Assembly: GCA_036847245.1 (NCBI GenBank)
Contig: DAIUAL010000013.1
Coordinates: 1 to 28,405, forward strand
Direction: 5' to 3'
Length of the DNA: 28,405 bases
DNA from: UBA4661 sp002405405
GTDB lineage: Bacteria > Bacteroidota > Ignavibacteria > Kapaibacteriales > UBA4661
Below, one piece after another: positions 1 through 8,120 of this stretch. Every line of letters starts with the position of its first letter. The stretch's first letter is position 1. Below the pieces are notes generated by a model. It searched no databases. It had not been told where the DNA came from and was given only the letters and a program-made list of their open reading frames with translations. The translations under genes were made by a program, and so were the position numbers.

Positions 1-155
1 TCCCACACCCAATCCGACAACAACATAATAGACTCCATACAATATGGTGAAACAGCAACCCATATATTGTTAATAACATAGTAAAAACTTTGCAGAGATA
101 CCATGAGAAATGCTTGGTATGCAAATGCAAAAATAGTTCTTGCAAGCAGGGATAA
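1..155. other. Left-edge non-coding stretch
   Basis: 155 bp with no supported gene. A weak inverted repeat ATACCA / TGGTAT (98-120) lies 36 nt after the phosphatase stop but has no T tract on the minus strand, so it is not called a terminator. Confidence 0.4.
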
Positions 156-1142
156 TTATTTCCGATTGACCACTGTTTGGTACAGCACAGAGCCACGATA
201 ATCTATCACGCTGACATGCAATGCCGATGGCGTAAGCGACATTGCCATAAAGCCCGATGTTCCTGCCGAGAACTGCGTGCCTTCGGTAGCACCCGATGGT
301 CGGCTTTCCGATCCTGCACCGGAAACAAAGTACGTAATAGGTCCATCAGCACGCTTGATAACTTGCAAATCATGTTCGTGTCCGTTGAAGTACGCCTGCA
401 CGCCATATTTCTCCATGAGTGGCACAAGGCGTTTCTGGAGTGTTGTTTCTTCCTTTTTGCGCTTACCACCCGTGAACATGTGGTGATGCCCAATGACGAT
501 TTTCCACTGTGCTTTTGATGTCGCAAGCACACTATCAATCCACCGCCACTGGCGTGCTGTATCCTGACCAACTACGCCATACTTTTCATCATCTTCGTAA
601 TACTTGGTAATGAATGGCGGTGTATCAATGAAAACAAACTCCACGCTATCGGTTGCTGTAAGTTTTTTCTTGATGGTGTAATACCGTTGTGGCATGTACC
701 AGCGTCTGCTTTTTTGGGTGTAATCAACCTGCGCTTGTGCATTGCCACGATAATCATGATTACCAAGCACCGAATACCATGAGCAAAACAGCGCGTGGTC
801 GGTGTAGATATTTTCAAACGAACTCAACCACAGCGGATCATCGACCGATGCTACACCGCTTGGGTAAAAATTATCGCCGACATTGATAATAAATTCCGGC
901 TCGACACGCAGGGCAGTTTGTGCCATTTGGTGCGCGACTTCACGCTGATTGAATTGACCATTCCGCCCCCAATCACCAACGACAAAAAAATGCAAAGCAT
1001 CATTCGGTGCAGTGAGAGTTTGCACTGTTTTTGCACCGGATTTTTTGACTTGCGCAGAAAGCGAACATGACGCACTACCGGCACAGCCGATGAGAACCCA
1101 GCATATTGCAAAGACGAAAGAGCGAAGAAGAGTTGTACGCAT
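156..1142 (-). CDS. Secreted purple-acid-phosphatase-like metallophosphoesterase lipoprotein
   Basis: A 328-residue calcineurin-like phosphoesterase closest in motif layout to tartrate-resistant (purple) acid phosphatase. Visible metal-site motifs in order: GDWG (D57), GDNFY (D90, Y93), GNHD (N128), GHHH (218-221) and GHEHD (H255, H257); the Tyr in GDNFY is the ligand that gives the purple enzymes their colour. Residues 1-20 form a lipoprotein signal with lipobox LIGC (Cys20), so the enzyme should be anchored in the periplasm or on the outer membrane and remove phosphate from organic esters. The ATG is preceded by a good ribosome site (GAGG). It lies downstream of a TonB-dependent receptor on the same strand, but an intrinsic terminator separates them, so it may have its own promoter. 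The family assignment is firm; the substrate is unknown. Confidence 0.88.
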   Translation of the reverse strand: MRTTLLRSFVFAICWVLIGCAGSASCSLSAQVKKSGAKTVQTLTAPNDALHFFVVGDWGRNGQFNQREVAHQMAQTALRVEPEFIINVGDNFYPSGVASVDDPLWLSSFENIYTDHALFCSWYSVLGNHDYRGNAQAQVDYTQKSRRWYMPQRYYTIKKKLTATDSVEFVFIDTPPFITKYYEDDEKYGVVGQDTARQWRWIDSVLATSKAQWKIVIGHHHMFTGGKRKKEETTLQKRLVPLMEKYGVQAYFNGHEHDLQVIKRADGPITYFVSGAGSESRPSGATEGTQFSAGTSGFMAMSLTPSALHVSVIDYRGSVLYQTVVNRK

Positions 1143-1189
1143 AGAATTCCTCTACCATGAAATGAAAAACTTGTCGTGAATGTAAGAAA

Positions 1190-1219
1190 AAACAGCGCAT
1201 CGGAAACAATGCGCTGTTT
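1190..1219 (-). terminator. Intrinsic terminator of the TonB receptor gene
   Basis: Perfect 11-bp inverted repeat (AAACAGCGCAT / ATGCGCTGTTT) with an 8-nt loop, followed on the minus strand by a run of T (TTTTTTCTT). It begins 21 nt after the receptor's TAA, the normal position for Rho-independent termination, and would reduce read-through into the phosphatase gene. Confidence 0.85.
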
Positions 1220-1239
1220 GACATCAAGAATGCAAAAAA

Positions 1240-3978
1240 TTACAAGTCGAAGCGTACGCCAATATGTGTCCACCATGAGTAGAACTCACGTTGGTCAGGG
1301 CGCGACTCCACACCACGATAAAAACGCAGTGGTTGATTGGTCAAGTTGATTGCTTCGACAAAGATTTGCCATTGTGGCGCAAAGCGATAATTCGCAGAGA
1401 AATCAATGCGGAAGGATTTATCCTGATAGCGATCAAAGTCTGATGTTGCGCCAATTTCATCGATAAAACTACCAATGAAATTCCCCGCAATACGCGCCAT
1501 GAATCCATATTTCTCATACGAGAGAGCAATGTTTCCTGCTGTTTTTGCTTGTCCGGGAAGCGACACAGTACGGCGTGAATCCAAACCGGTTGGGATAATT
1601 GCTTCGGAGTTTGTCCATGTGAAATTCGCAAAGACACCAAAGCCATCAAACGGCGATGGCAGGAATGTGAACTGCTGTTGCCAGCTCAACTCTGCACCAA
1701 GAAGCGATGCGCTTTCGCCATTGAGTGGCTGTGTAATCAGGAATGGTGTTGTTCCCAAGCCAGTTATCAATTCACGGCGGAAAGAATTAAAAACAAAGTT
1801 GCGAATGTTTTTGTGAAAGACACCGCCGCTGATAAGTCCAACACCCGGCAAGAAATGTTCAATCATGGCATCGGTATTCATTGCTGTTGCAGGAGAAAGC
1901 GCAGGATTGCCATACAGTGCTGTGTTGTCAATAATGTTCAAACGCTGAACAGGGCTGTTATCCACATAGCGCGGACGTGAAAGCGTATTTGTCCATGCAA
2001 CACGAACATTCGTGTTTTCTGACAGGCGATACGTTGCATGAAGCGAAGGCAGGATATTACCATAGGAATTAGAACCATCGACCGATTGTGTCGAAGCCCA
2101 ACGACCCGCAGAACTGACATTGATACGATTTGCTGTGTACGCGATAGATGTGTTTTCATAACGGATACCGGCAAGGACTGTCCAATCATCCGCAACAAAA
2201 CGTGCCATAGCATAACTGCTCAATACATCTTCTTTGCCGCTGTACACCGAAGCATCCGATGTTATCCGTGATGCTGAAGAGTCTGCCGCCGATTGAATAA
2301 ACCGACCATTGTCGAAGAGATTGCGCATCCGCTCAGGATCAGGAGGAATGCTTTGCAAAGAATTGTCGTAGCGTTGGAAAAGGAAATTTTCATCCGTAAA
2401 AGAACCGCGTGCATCTGCGAGTGTTGGACGTGTTGTACCCGGAGCAAGTGTTGTGAAAACACGCGATTGGAGCGCATTGCTGGTTTGTTTCGAGCGCAGT
2501 TTGACACCGGCTTGAACAATCGTATTGACAGACGAAATAATGCTCACGGGAAATTTCACATTGACCGAACCAATGAGGTCGCGGTCTTTGGTGAGCTGGT
2601 CAGAATTGGTAATCTGATTGAAGTTGTACAATCCCGGATTTGCTTGCAAAGTATCGCCACGATTCGTGAAACTATACTGCGGGTAATCTGTATCCGTTAC
2701 GTTTTGGCGCACACCACGTGCAATATCCTGACGAAAGACACCGTTCAACAAGCTGGGGCGTGATTCTTCTGCATACGCCAAGGCAAAGTTGTAATCGATA
2801 TCCACCGTTGAAATACCATGCTTGCCACCGAACGAGATATTATGCACTTGCTGAACAGCACGGCGAACGCGCAGTGCCGGCTCGATGCGAAGTGTATTCA
2901 CACTATCGCCTTGACTACCGCGAAAGAGAATCGTTCCATCAGATGCCGTTGAGCGATCAAAGCGCACACGGAATGTTCTGCGAAATTCATCATCAGAATA
3001 GTTGTTGTACATGCCACGCAGATACACCGATGAGCGATCATTAAAACGATAATCCAAACCGGTTGTAATACTGCGGCGTTGGCGCGTCAGATCATAATTC
3101 CGCAACTGTAAATCTATCGGACGAATTACTCCTTTGACTGTATCGCCCGGACCGCGCACCCAGTTGGTAGCGGCGTATGTAATTTCATTGTTGTCCGAAC
3201 CGCGCTCTGCTCGCTGATATGTGCCATTAACTAAAAAACCAAAATTCTTGTCTTCACCCAGGGTTGTTGCAAAGGTCATTGCGCCTTGATATACGCCCTT
3301 ACCCGTGAGATTCGCATAACCACCAGCGGTTGTAACATTGAACTTTGTTTTGCTAAAATCCAATGCGCTACGGGTAATCAAGTTCACCGCACCACCGATA
3401 GCATCGCCATCCATGTCAGGTGTAATTGCTTTGCTTACTTCAACCGAAGAGAGAATATCAGACGGAATAACATCCAATGCAACGGAGCGATCACCGCTTG
3501 CTTCGGGCGATGGCAAGCGTTCGCCATTCACCATGATGGAATTGAAAATGGGTGCTGTACCACGAATTTGAACAAAACGTCCTTCGCCCTGATCTCGATC
3601 AATCGTGATACCGGGAATACGCTGAAGCGCATCTGCCACATTCGGATCGGGAAAGCGACCAACCAAATCAGCAGAAACGACATTGCGGATATTGTCAGCA
3701 TTTTTCTGTTGATTCAGCGCGCGAGCTTGACCTTCGCGCATGACACTGACAACCACATTTTCAAGGGTGTAATTTTGCAGTTTCAATTCGATATTGTTTT
3801 GCACTGTTTGACCTACGGGAACATCGACCGTGATCGTGTCTTTGGTAAAACCAATAGCAGATACTTCCAAGCGAGCAGAACCGGAAGGAACATTCGTCAA
3901 ACGATACTCACCGGTACGTTGCGAAATCGTTGCGCTTTTTACGCCGGTAGCAAGAACAACAATACGCACACCGGGCAA
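1240..3978 (-). CDS. TonB-dependent receptor (body; N-terminus cut off by an in-frame TAG)
   Basis: Outer-membrane active transporter. In this reading frame are the rest of a carboxypeptidase-regulatory-like beta domain (to about residue 70), a plug domain with the phrase DPNVADALQRIPGITIDRDQ and a following GEGRFVQIRG (typical of the TIGR01782 receptor family first seen in Xanthomonas and Caulobacter), then a long beta-barrel ending in an aromatic/acidic C-terminus (GVRFDL). The only start available inside this segment is the TTG at 3978, directly after a TAG stop; it gives no signal peptide. The same frame continues upstream to an ATG at 4131 with a good signal peptide (see next entry), so the real gene is 1240-4131, about 963 codons. 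Substrate unknown: family members include transporters next to phosphatases, and a Fur-box-like site lies upstream, so organophosphate or iron-complex uptake are both possible. Confidence 0.85.
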   Translation of the reverse strand: MPGVRIVVLATGVKSATISQRTGEYRLTNVPSGSARLEVSAIGFTKDTITVDVPVGQTVQNNIELKLQNYTLENVVVSVMREGQARALNQQKNADNIRNVVSADLVGRFPDPNVADALQRIPGITIDRDQGEGRFVQIRGTAPIFNSIMVNGERLPSPEASGDRSVALDVIPSDILSSVEVSKAITPDMDGDAIGGAVNLITRSALDFSKTKFNVTTAGGYANLTGKGVYQGAMTFATTLGEDKNFGFLVNGTYQRAERGSDNNEITYAATNWVRGPGDTVKGVIRPIDLQLRNYDLTRQRRSITTGLDYRFNDRSSVYLRGMYNNYSDDEFRRTFRVRFDRSTASDGTILFRGSQGDSVNTLRIEPALRVRRAVQQVHNISFGGKHGISTVDIDYNFALAYAEESRPSLLNGVFRQDIARGVRQNVTDTDYPQYSFTNRGDTLQANPGLYNFNQITNSDQLTKDRDLIGSVNVKFPVSIISSVNTIVQAGVKLRSKQTSNALQSRVFTTLAPGTTRPTLADARGSFTDENFLFQRYDNSLQSIPPDPERMRNLFDNGRFIQSAADSSASRITSDASVYSGKEDVLSSYAMARFVADDWTVLAGIRYENTSIAYTANRINVSSAGRWASTQSVDGSNSYGNILPSLHATYRLSENTNVRVAWTNTLSRPRYVDNSPVQRLNIIDNTALYGNPALSPATAMNTDAMIEHFLPGVGLISGGVFHKNIRNFVFNSFRRELITGLGTTPFLITQPLNGESASLLGAELSWQQQFTFLPSPFDGFGVFANFTWTNSEAIIPTGLDSRRTVSLPGQAKTAGNIALSYEKYGFMARIAGNFIGSFIDEIGATSDFDRYQDKSFRIDFSANYRFAPQWQIFVEAINLTNQPLRFYRGVESRPDQREFYSWWTHIGVRFDL

Positions 3979-4131
3979 CTACCGACCAGAGCCAAATTCA
4001 AGAACTCGACCCGTAATCGTACCCGTATTTTGAGCCAAGACAGACGAAGACGATCCATTGAGTGCAAAGACTAGCGATGCAATCGCTAGCATACAGAAGC
4101 GCAATGGAAAAACAGGAACAACATTTTTCAT
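3979..4131 (-). pseudogene. Signal peptide and start of the TonB receptor, ended by TAG
   Basis: Fifty codons from ATG 4131 (or the in-frame ATG at 4137) followed by TAG at 3979-3981. They read as a signal peptide (MKNVVPVFPLRF, hydrophobic core, cleavage site near SSVLAQ at 29-34) and the first strand of a regulatory-like domain (GTITGRVLEFGSGR). Across the TAG the domain goes on without frame change into LPGVRIVVLATG. Typical relatives have a Tyr, Pro or Glu where the stop sits; TAT, TAC and GAG are each one base from TAG. Read as translated, this would be a useless 50-residue peptide, so the gene is either a recent nonsense allele, an amber-readthrough gene, or a base-call error. Confidence 0.8.
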
Positions 4132-4607
4132 ACACATACTACAAGAATGAAAAAAAAGGAATTATGCCATGAGGAGAATACAACCACATACTTGCACGTA
4201 CACAACACATCATCCATGAAGCGTTTTTGCCCACTTTGCGTACACACAGAAAGAAAATTTGTTCGGAAGAGTCCCCGATTTTCTGATGGAAATTCGCATC
4301 TGCTGAATCACTGGATGACTCTACACACTGCGAAGACTTCTTTACATCTCGAAGATGAACGCAATTTATTCCCCGCCATATTGCGGTGGTGTCAATTCGC
4401 CTCTGTCAATGATTATCATTTGATAATAAAGCGACAACACTTTCTCTTAAGGAGATATTTTACACACTGAGAAAAGAGCAAAAAGAAAAGAAAATTGCAC
4501 TCATGATCGTGCCGAGAAGACATATTGACGATAACTTTTTGCGTAGCTTGCAAGCCAGTACGTGGCAGTATGATGCACTTCTATAACAAAACAATCTTTT
4601 GATTTCT
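4132..4607. other. Divergent intergenic region, TonB receptor / RDD gene
   Basis: 476 bp between divergently transcribed genes with no convincing coding sequence. The only notable signal is the Fur-box-like palindrome listed separately. Two TTGACA hexamers (minus strand) lie at and just downstream of that palindrome and could be -35 elements for the receptor gene, but no convincing -10 partner is visible. Confidence 0.5.
4407..4427. promoter_or_regulatory. Fur-box-like operator
   Basis: Contains on the minus strand AATGATAATCATT, a perfect match to the central 13 positions of the classical Fur box (GATAATGATAATCATTATC), with 14 of 19 positions matching overall. It lies about 276 bp before the receptor ATG and 180 bp before the RDD start, and its end overlaps a TTGACA reading toward the receptor. 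Iron-dependent repression of the TonB receptor is the simplest reading; this is inference from sequence match only. Confidence 0.5.
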
Positions 4608-5330
4608 ATGCTCAATCCCGAACAACATTCGCACGAAGAATCACAGCCGTCTTCGCAATCGTCTTCACAATCATCTTTCGAACGATTTGCTTCATCCTCG
4701 GATTCCGCTTCTCATCATGATGAGGGATATCCCCATCATCAAGCTCTGAATTTACGGGTTGGTTTTGGTCGACGCTTTGGCGCTTATTTGATGGATGGGC
4801 TCTATGTTCTCATTGCCTCGATTCTACTGTACTTTGGTGCAATGCGCGTCAATCCTGTCTGGGTTGAGAGTTTAGCTTCATCAGAGGAATTCAATCTTTC
4901 CACGAATGATGACAGTGATGACGAAGAACGCGAAGCACAACTCGACAATGTTAGGGAAATGGCGCAAAAACTCTATGTCGTCATTATTTTCTCGTCGTTG
5001 ATTACGATACCTTATAGCTTTATAGAATTACGCACCGGAGCTTCGCCCGGGAAGTATGTCTTGGGAATCAAAGTTGCCACACTCTACGGAGAACAAACAG
5101 GACGCCAGCGTTTAGCGAAACGCTGGCTCGTAAAAAACAGTGGCACTCTTATTAGCTTACTCGCGCTAGGTTTAGGTGTTGGATTTTTGGATACCATTGC
5201 AACGCTTGCAACATTAGGGATGCTGTTCGGATGCTTTCTTGTTCTTACACCCGAACGTATGGCTTTACATGATCTTATAGCCGGCACCGCAGTGTATCGC
5301 ACGAATGACATCATCGAGTACGAAGAGTAA
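4608..5330 (+). CDS. RDD-family integral membrane protein
   Basis: 240 residues from ATG 4608; an earlier in-frame TTG at 4599 is less likely. The first 45 residues are Ser/Gln/His-rich and look disordered. The RDD domain follows: RRFGAYLMDG (the Arg and Asp that name the family), a first membrane helix, a strongly acidic loop (DDSDDEERE), a second helix, the conserved GASPGKYVLGIKV segment, and two more hydrophobic stretches ending in ALHDLIAGTAVYR. RDD proteins are small polytopic inner-membrane proteins; some act in ion or osmolyte exchange, but function cannot be assigned here. It stands alone, divergent from the TonB receptor and convergent with the NHL gene. Confidence 0.85.
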   Translation: MLNPEQHSHEESQPSSQSSSQSSFERFASSSDSASHHDEGYPHHQALNLRVGFGRRFGAYLMDGLYVLIASILLYFGAMRVNPVWVESLASSEEFNLSTNDDSDDEEREAQLDNVREMAQKLYVVIIFSSLITIPYSFIELRTGASPGKYVLGIKVATLYGEQTGRQRLAKRWLVKNSGTLISLLALGLGVGFLDTIATLATLGMLFGCFLVLTPERMALHDLIAGTAVYRTNDIIEYEE

Positions 5331-5354
5331 TGTATTTGCATACGAATGTATGAT

Positions 5355-5379
5355 AGGCAGAGTACTCAACGCTCTGCCT
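5355..5379. terminator. Hairpin between convergent genes
   Basis: Perfect 8-bp inverted repeat AGGCAGAG / CTCTGCCT with a 9-nt loop, between the RDD stop and overlapping the last codons of the convergent NHL gene. The flank is only moderately T-rich (TTAATTGTTATT on the plus strand), so it is a plausible but weak terminator, probably for the RDD gene. Confidence 0.5.
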
Positions 5380-7444
5380 TAATTGTTATTGCAGGATATT
5401 GTGTGCCGCCAGACTCGATGCGAAGGGGTATTGATACAGATAATATTTTAAAGTAACATCGCCCTTCATTGCGCTCTTCGCAGAAATATACATCGTACTC
5501 CAGTGCAAGCGTTGTTGCGCCATTAGATTGCACTACCTGCATTGGTATTTCAACCGAACGCTGGCGGAGAAGTGTTTGTACAAGGTCAGATAACGAAGCC
5601 GTTGCGACGCTTACTATGGCAGGATTTATACTGCTTATACGTAGTTCATGTGGCGCATCAGGTGTGGGCTTCGTTCCCTCCGGTAATTCCAATTTCAGCA
5701 AAAAGGTTCGTGTCGTCGGCGAAATGGTGATGCTCGCCGAAGACATGGGCATCGTAACGCGACTCTCTTTTGTCAATGTGTAAGCGTCAAGCCCTTGTAA
5801 AGACAATGTTGTAACGGTCTGTGTTGCAAGATCAGCAACACGCAGAGCATCATTATTTGTGTCTGCTATATATAAACGCCCATTAGCAATGGCAAGACCA
5901 TTGGGCTCATTAAGTTCTGCTACCGCAAAGGCACCATCAGCACGACCACGTTTGCCTGTACCAATGAGTGCTCGTACGGTGCGCGTTCGAGGATCTACTA
6001 CCTTAATTTTGTGGTTGTACGTATCTGCCACATAGAGCAATCCACCGGACGCATGAACCCCAATACAATGTTGAAGCCGTGCTTGCGGATATGCACCATC
6101 AACATCACCGAACTCGAAGAGTCCTTCGCCGATGAGTGTGCGGACATCACCCGTACCATCTTGCTTCATACTGCGAATCGAACTTGTTTCGCTATCAGCT
6201 ATATACAAGTATGAGTCATCGGCAGTAATGCCACTTGTTTGTGCAAGTGAAGAAGACAAGAGCGAAGAATCAAGAATATCTTCGACCCCCGAACCCGCAT
6301 AAACGCTTGCTTTTCGCGTTTTCGGATCAATTTTCCATACCTGATGACATCCCGCCATTGCGACAAAAAGTACATCATTGGGTATTGCCTGCCCGACTTT
6401 TTGCGGTATGACAACAATATCCCAAGGGCTATTAAGCGCGAGTGCAGTACCTTGTTCTGAGGTCGTACATTCCATGGATTGTTTACCAGTACCCATAAGG
6501 GTACGAACCATTTTTGTAGGAAGATCAACTTCTCGAATCAAATGATTATCAGTATCAGCAACATAGAGCTTCTTGCGGTCTGTACTGAGAGCCAAACCCT
6601 GAGGATGAAAAAATCGCGCAGAACGATAATCGCCATCCGTTGTTCCTTTCGCACCGGCACCTATGACTTCTTGCACCACACCTTGAAGGCTGGTAATCAC
6701 AATACGATTGTGATTAGAGTCGGTGAAATACAAGAGTTTTGCAACGGAATCGACGATAACTTTTCCCGGATACGACACCTGTGAGACAGGGCGAGTACTG
6801 CGCTCCAGAGACAACGATAATGGTGTACGATCAATCGCATGTTGCTTGTCAAATTCCCGCACAATCTCACCAATTGTGCGATCGAGAACATCATAATTTC
6901 CTTCGCCACTTGTTCCACCAATAACTTTACCATTGGGATCAATAAGAATAAGTGTAGGCCAGGAACGTGCCGTATAGGCATCCCAGACAACAAAGTCTTT
7001 ATCATTGACAACAGGATGCTCGATTTCATAACGAACAACTGCCTCACGGATATTTTCTGCGATACCTTCGTTACTGAATTTTGCAGAATGCACACCGATC
7101 ACAACAAGTTCATTAGCATATTTTGCTTCAAGTTTTTTCAGATCAGGAATAATGTGAATACAGTTGATACAACAGTATGTCCAAAAATCTAATAAGACCA
7201 CTTTACCCCGTAGATCTTTGATAGACAATGGCTTTGCTACATTCAACCATTCAAGATTTTGAGGAAAATCAGGTGCATTAACCGTTCCAGCATAGCGCAT
7301 AGAGTCTGCGGGCAAAGAATGAAGGGAAATATTGGGAAGCTCTGTAGCGGTACTCGCAAGACTACTCCAACAAAAAATAGCCATGCAGAACATGGCTATA
7401 CGGATACACAAAATTGCACCCCGGGATATATAACGAGACAGCAT
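5366..7444 (-). CDS. Periplasmic thioredoxin-like / NHL-repeat protein (NHLRC2 type)
   Basis: 692 residues. An N-terminal signal or anchor (1-33) is followed by a thioredoxin fold at about 55-200 with the motif FWTYCCINC (CCINC at 91-95) and the SWPTLILIDPNGK strand with its cis-Pro. A six-bladed beta-propeller of NHL repeats spans about 210-560, visible as repeated phrases such as PQGLALS, LYVADTDNH, LYVADTYNH and LYIADTNNDALR. The last ~100 residues form a beta-rich domain with a Cys pair (YFCEERNEGRCYF). The order Trx then NHL matches the NHLRC2 family, whose CCINC motif is characteristic; the biochemical role is not well defined. The ATG sits 3 nt after the stop of the upstream receiver gene, so the two are almost certainly co-transcribed and translationally coupled. 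It ends in TGA. Confidence 0.85.
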   Translation of the reverse strand: MLSRYISRGAILCIRIAMFCMAIFCWSSLASTATELPNISLHSLPADSMRYAGTVNAPDFPQNLEWLNVAKPLSIKDLRGKVVLLDFWTYCCINCIHIIPDLKKLEAKYANELVVIGVHSAKFSNEGIAENIREAVVRYEIEHPVVNDKDFVVWDAYTARSWPTLILIDPNGKVIGGTSGEGNYDVLDRTIGEIVREFDKQHAIDRTPLSLSLERSTRPVSQVSYPGKVIVDSVAKLLYFTDSNHNRIVITSLQGVVQEVIGAGAKGTTDGDYRSARFFHPQGLALSTDRKKLYVADTDNHLIREVDLPTKMVRTLMGTGKQSMECTTSEQGTALALNSPWDIVVIPQKVGQAIPNDVLFVAMAGCHQVWKIDPKTRKASVYAGSGVEDILDSSLLSSSLAQTSGITADDSYLYIADSETSSIRSMKQDGTGDVRTLIGEGLFEFGDVDGAYPQARLQHCIGVHASGGLLYVADTYNHKIKVVDPRTRTVRALIGTGKRGRADGAFAVAELNEPNGLAIANGRLYIADTNNDALRVADLATQTVTTLSLQGLDAYTLTKESRVTMPMSSASITISPTTRTFLLKLELPEGTKPTPDAPHELRISSINPAIVSVATASLSDLVQTLLRQRSVEIPMQVVQSNGATTLALEYDVYFCEERNEGRCYFKILSVSIPLRIESGGTQYPAITIKAER

Positions 7445-7447
7445 ATA

Positions 7448-8056
7448 TTAATTTCCCAAAAGCATAGTAGCAATAAGATTACGTTCGGATTCTTCAAATT
7501 CTAAGTTGATTGACGCAACTTCCACTTTTTGAGCATCGGGAAATGGTATCGGCACTTTGGTATCGGGTTTTTCTAACGGCATTGGTGATGCCGATATCTG
7601 CGGTTGCCCTGCATCAGTCGTCTGAGCCGCCTGCTGAGTTGCTCCAACAGGCAACACACCATTGGCAACATCATCCATGAGTTCAGCACCAAGCACATCG
7701 CGCATTTTATCAACGATTGTTCCTTTGATAAAGGGCTTCGACACGAAACCAGCCGCTCCCATACGAATCGCTAAAGTCAAGTTTTCTGTATCTGAAAAAC
7801 CAGATACCATAAGGATAGGAATATCGCGGAGAAGCTTGATACGCTTCATAATTTTCAGCAACGTATGCACGGTGATTTCAGGCATTACAATATCCAAAAA
7901 GACAAGCATTGGCTCATGTTCAACTGCCAAAGAAAGACCATCGTAGCCATTTTGGGCTAAGTATGTTTTGAACCCCATTCCCTCTAATGTACGAGAGAGG
8001 ATACGTTGCATCCACACATCATCATCAATAATTAAAATACAGTTCTCTCGGCGCAT
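7448..8056 (-). CDS. Response regulator, single receiver with unstructured tail
   Basis: 202 residues. Residues 6-125 are a CheY-like receiver: acidic triad D11-D13, phospho-acceptor D55 in LVFLDIVMPE, Ser85 at the Thr/Ser switch position, and K107 in the SKPF motif. All residues needed for phosphorylation are present. Residues 130-180 are rich in Gln, Pro and Ala, and the final 20 (INLEFEESERNLIATMLLGN) could form a short amphipathic helix. There is no DNA-binding or enzymatic output domain, so it probably acts by protein contact. It follows a related receiver gene after 51 bp and precedes the thioredoxin/NHL gene by 3 bp. The upstream leader is a long pyrimidine tract on the coding strand rather than a Shine-Dalgarno. 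Confidence 0.87.
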   Translation of the reverse strand: MRRENCILIIDDDVWMQRILSRTLEGMGFKTYLAQNGYDGLSLAVEHEPMLVFLDIVMPEITVHTLLKIMKRIKLLRDIPILMVSGFSDTENLTLAIRMGAAGFVSKPFIKGTIVDKMRDVLGAELMDDVANGVLPVGATQQAAQTTDAGQPQISASPMPLEKPDTKVPIPFPDAQKVEVASINLEFEESERNLIATMLLGN

Positions 8057-8102
8057 GATGAATTCTAAAAAAAAGAAAAAAGAAAAACTTATACACGACT
8101 CT

Positions 8103-8120
8103 CGCCATTACGTAATGGCG
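8103..8120. repeat. 18-bp perfect palindrome spanning a stop codon
   Basis: CGCCATTACGTAATGGCG is self-complementary along its whole length and covers the last codons and the TAA of the larger receiver gene. As RNA it could form a tight short hairpin; a T-rich tract (8066-8091) follows on the minus strand after a gap. It may be a weak attenuator or RNA end-stabiliser between the two receiver genes, or chance. Confidence 0.4.

Noticed and set aside
3976..3978. TTG as the true start of the TonB receptor
   Set aside because: It would remove the signal peptide, and a good signal peptide exists in the same frame just upstream of the TAG.
3286..4074. 262-codon open frame antisense to the TonB receptor
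   Set aside because: Lies opposite conserved plug and barrel codons; composition is that of a reversed gene and no domain is seen.
4147..4470. 107-codon plus-strand open frame in the intergenic region
   Set aside because: No recognisable domain, odd composition, runs through the Fur-like site, and overlaps the likely receptor promoter.
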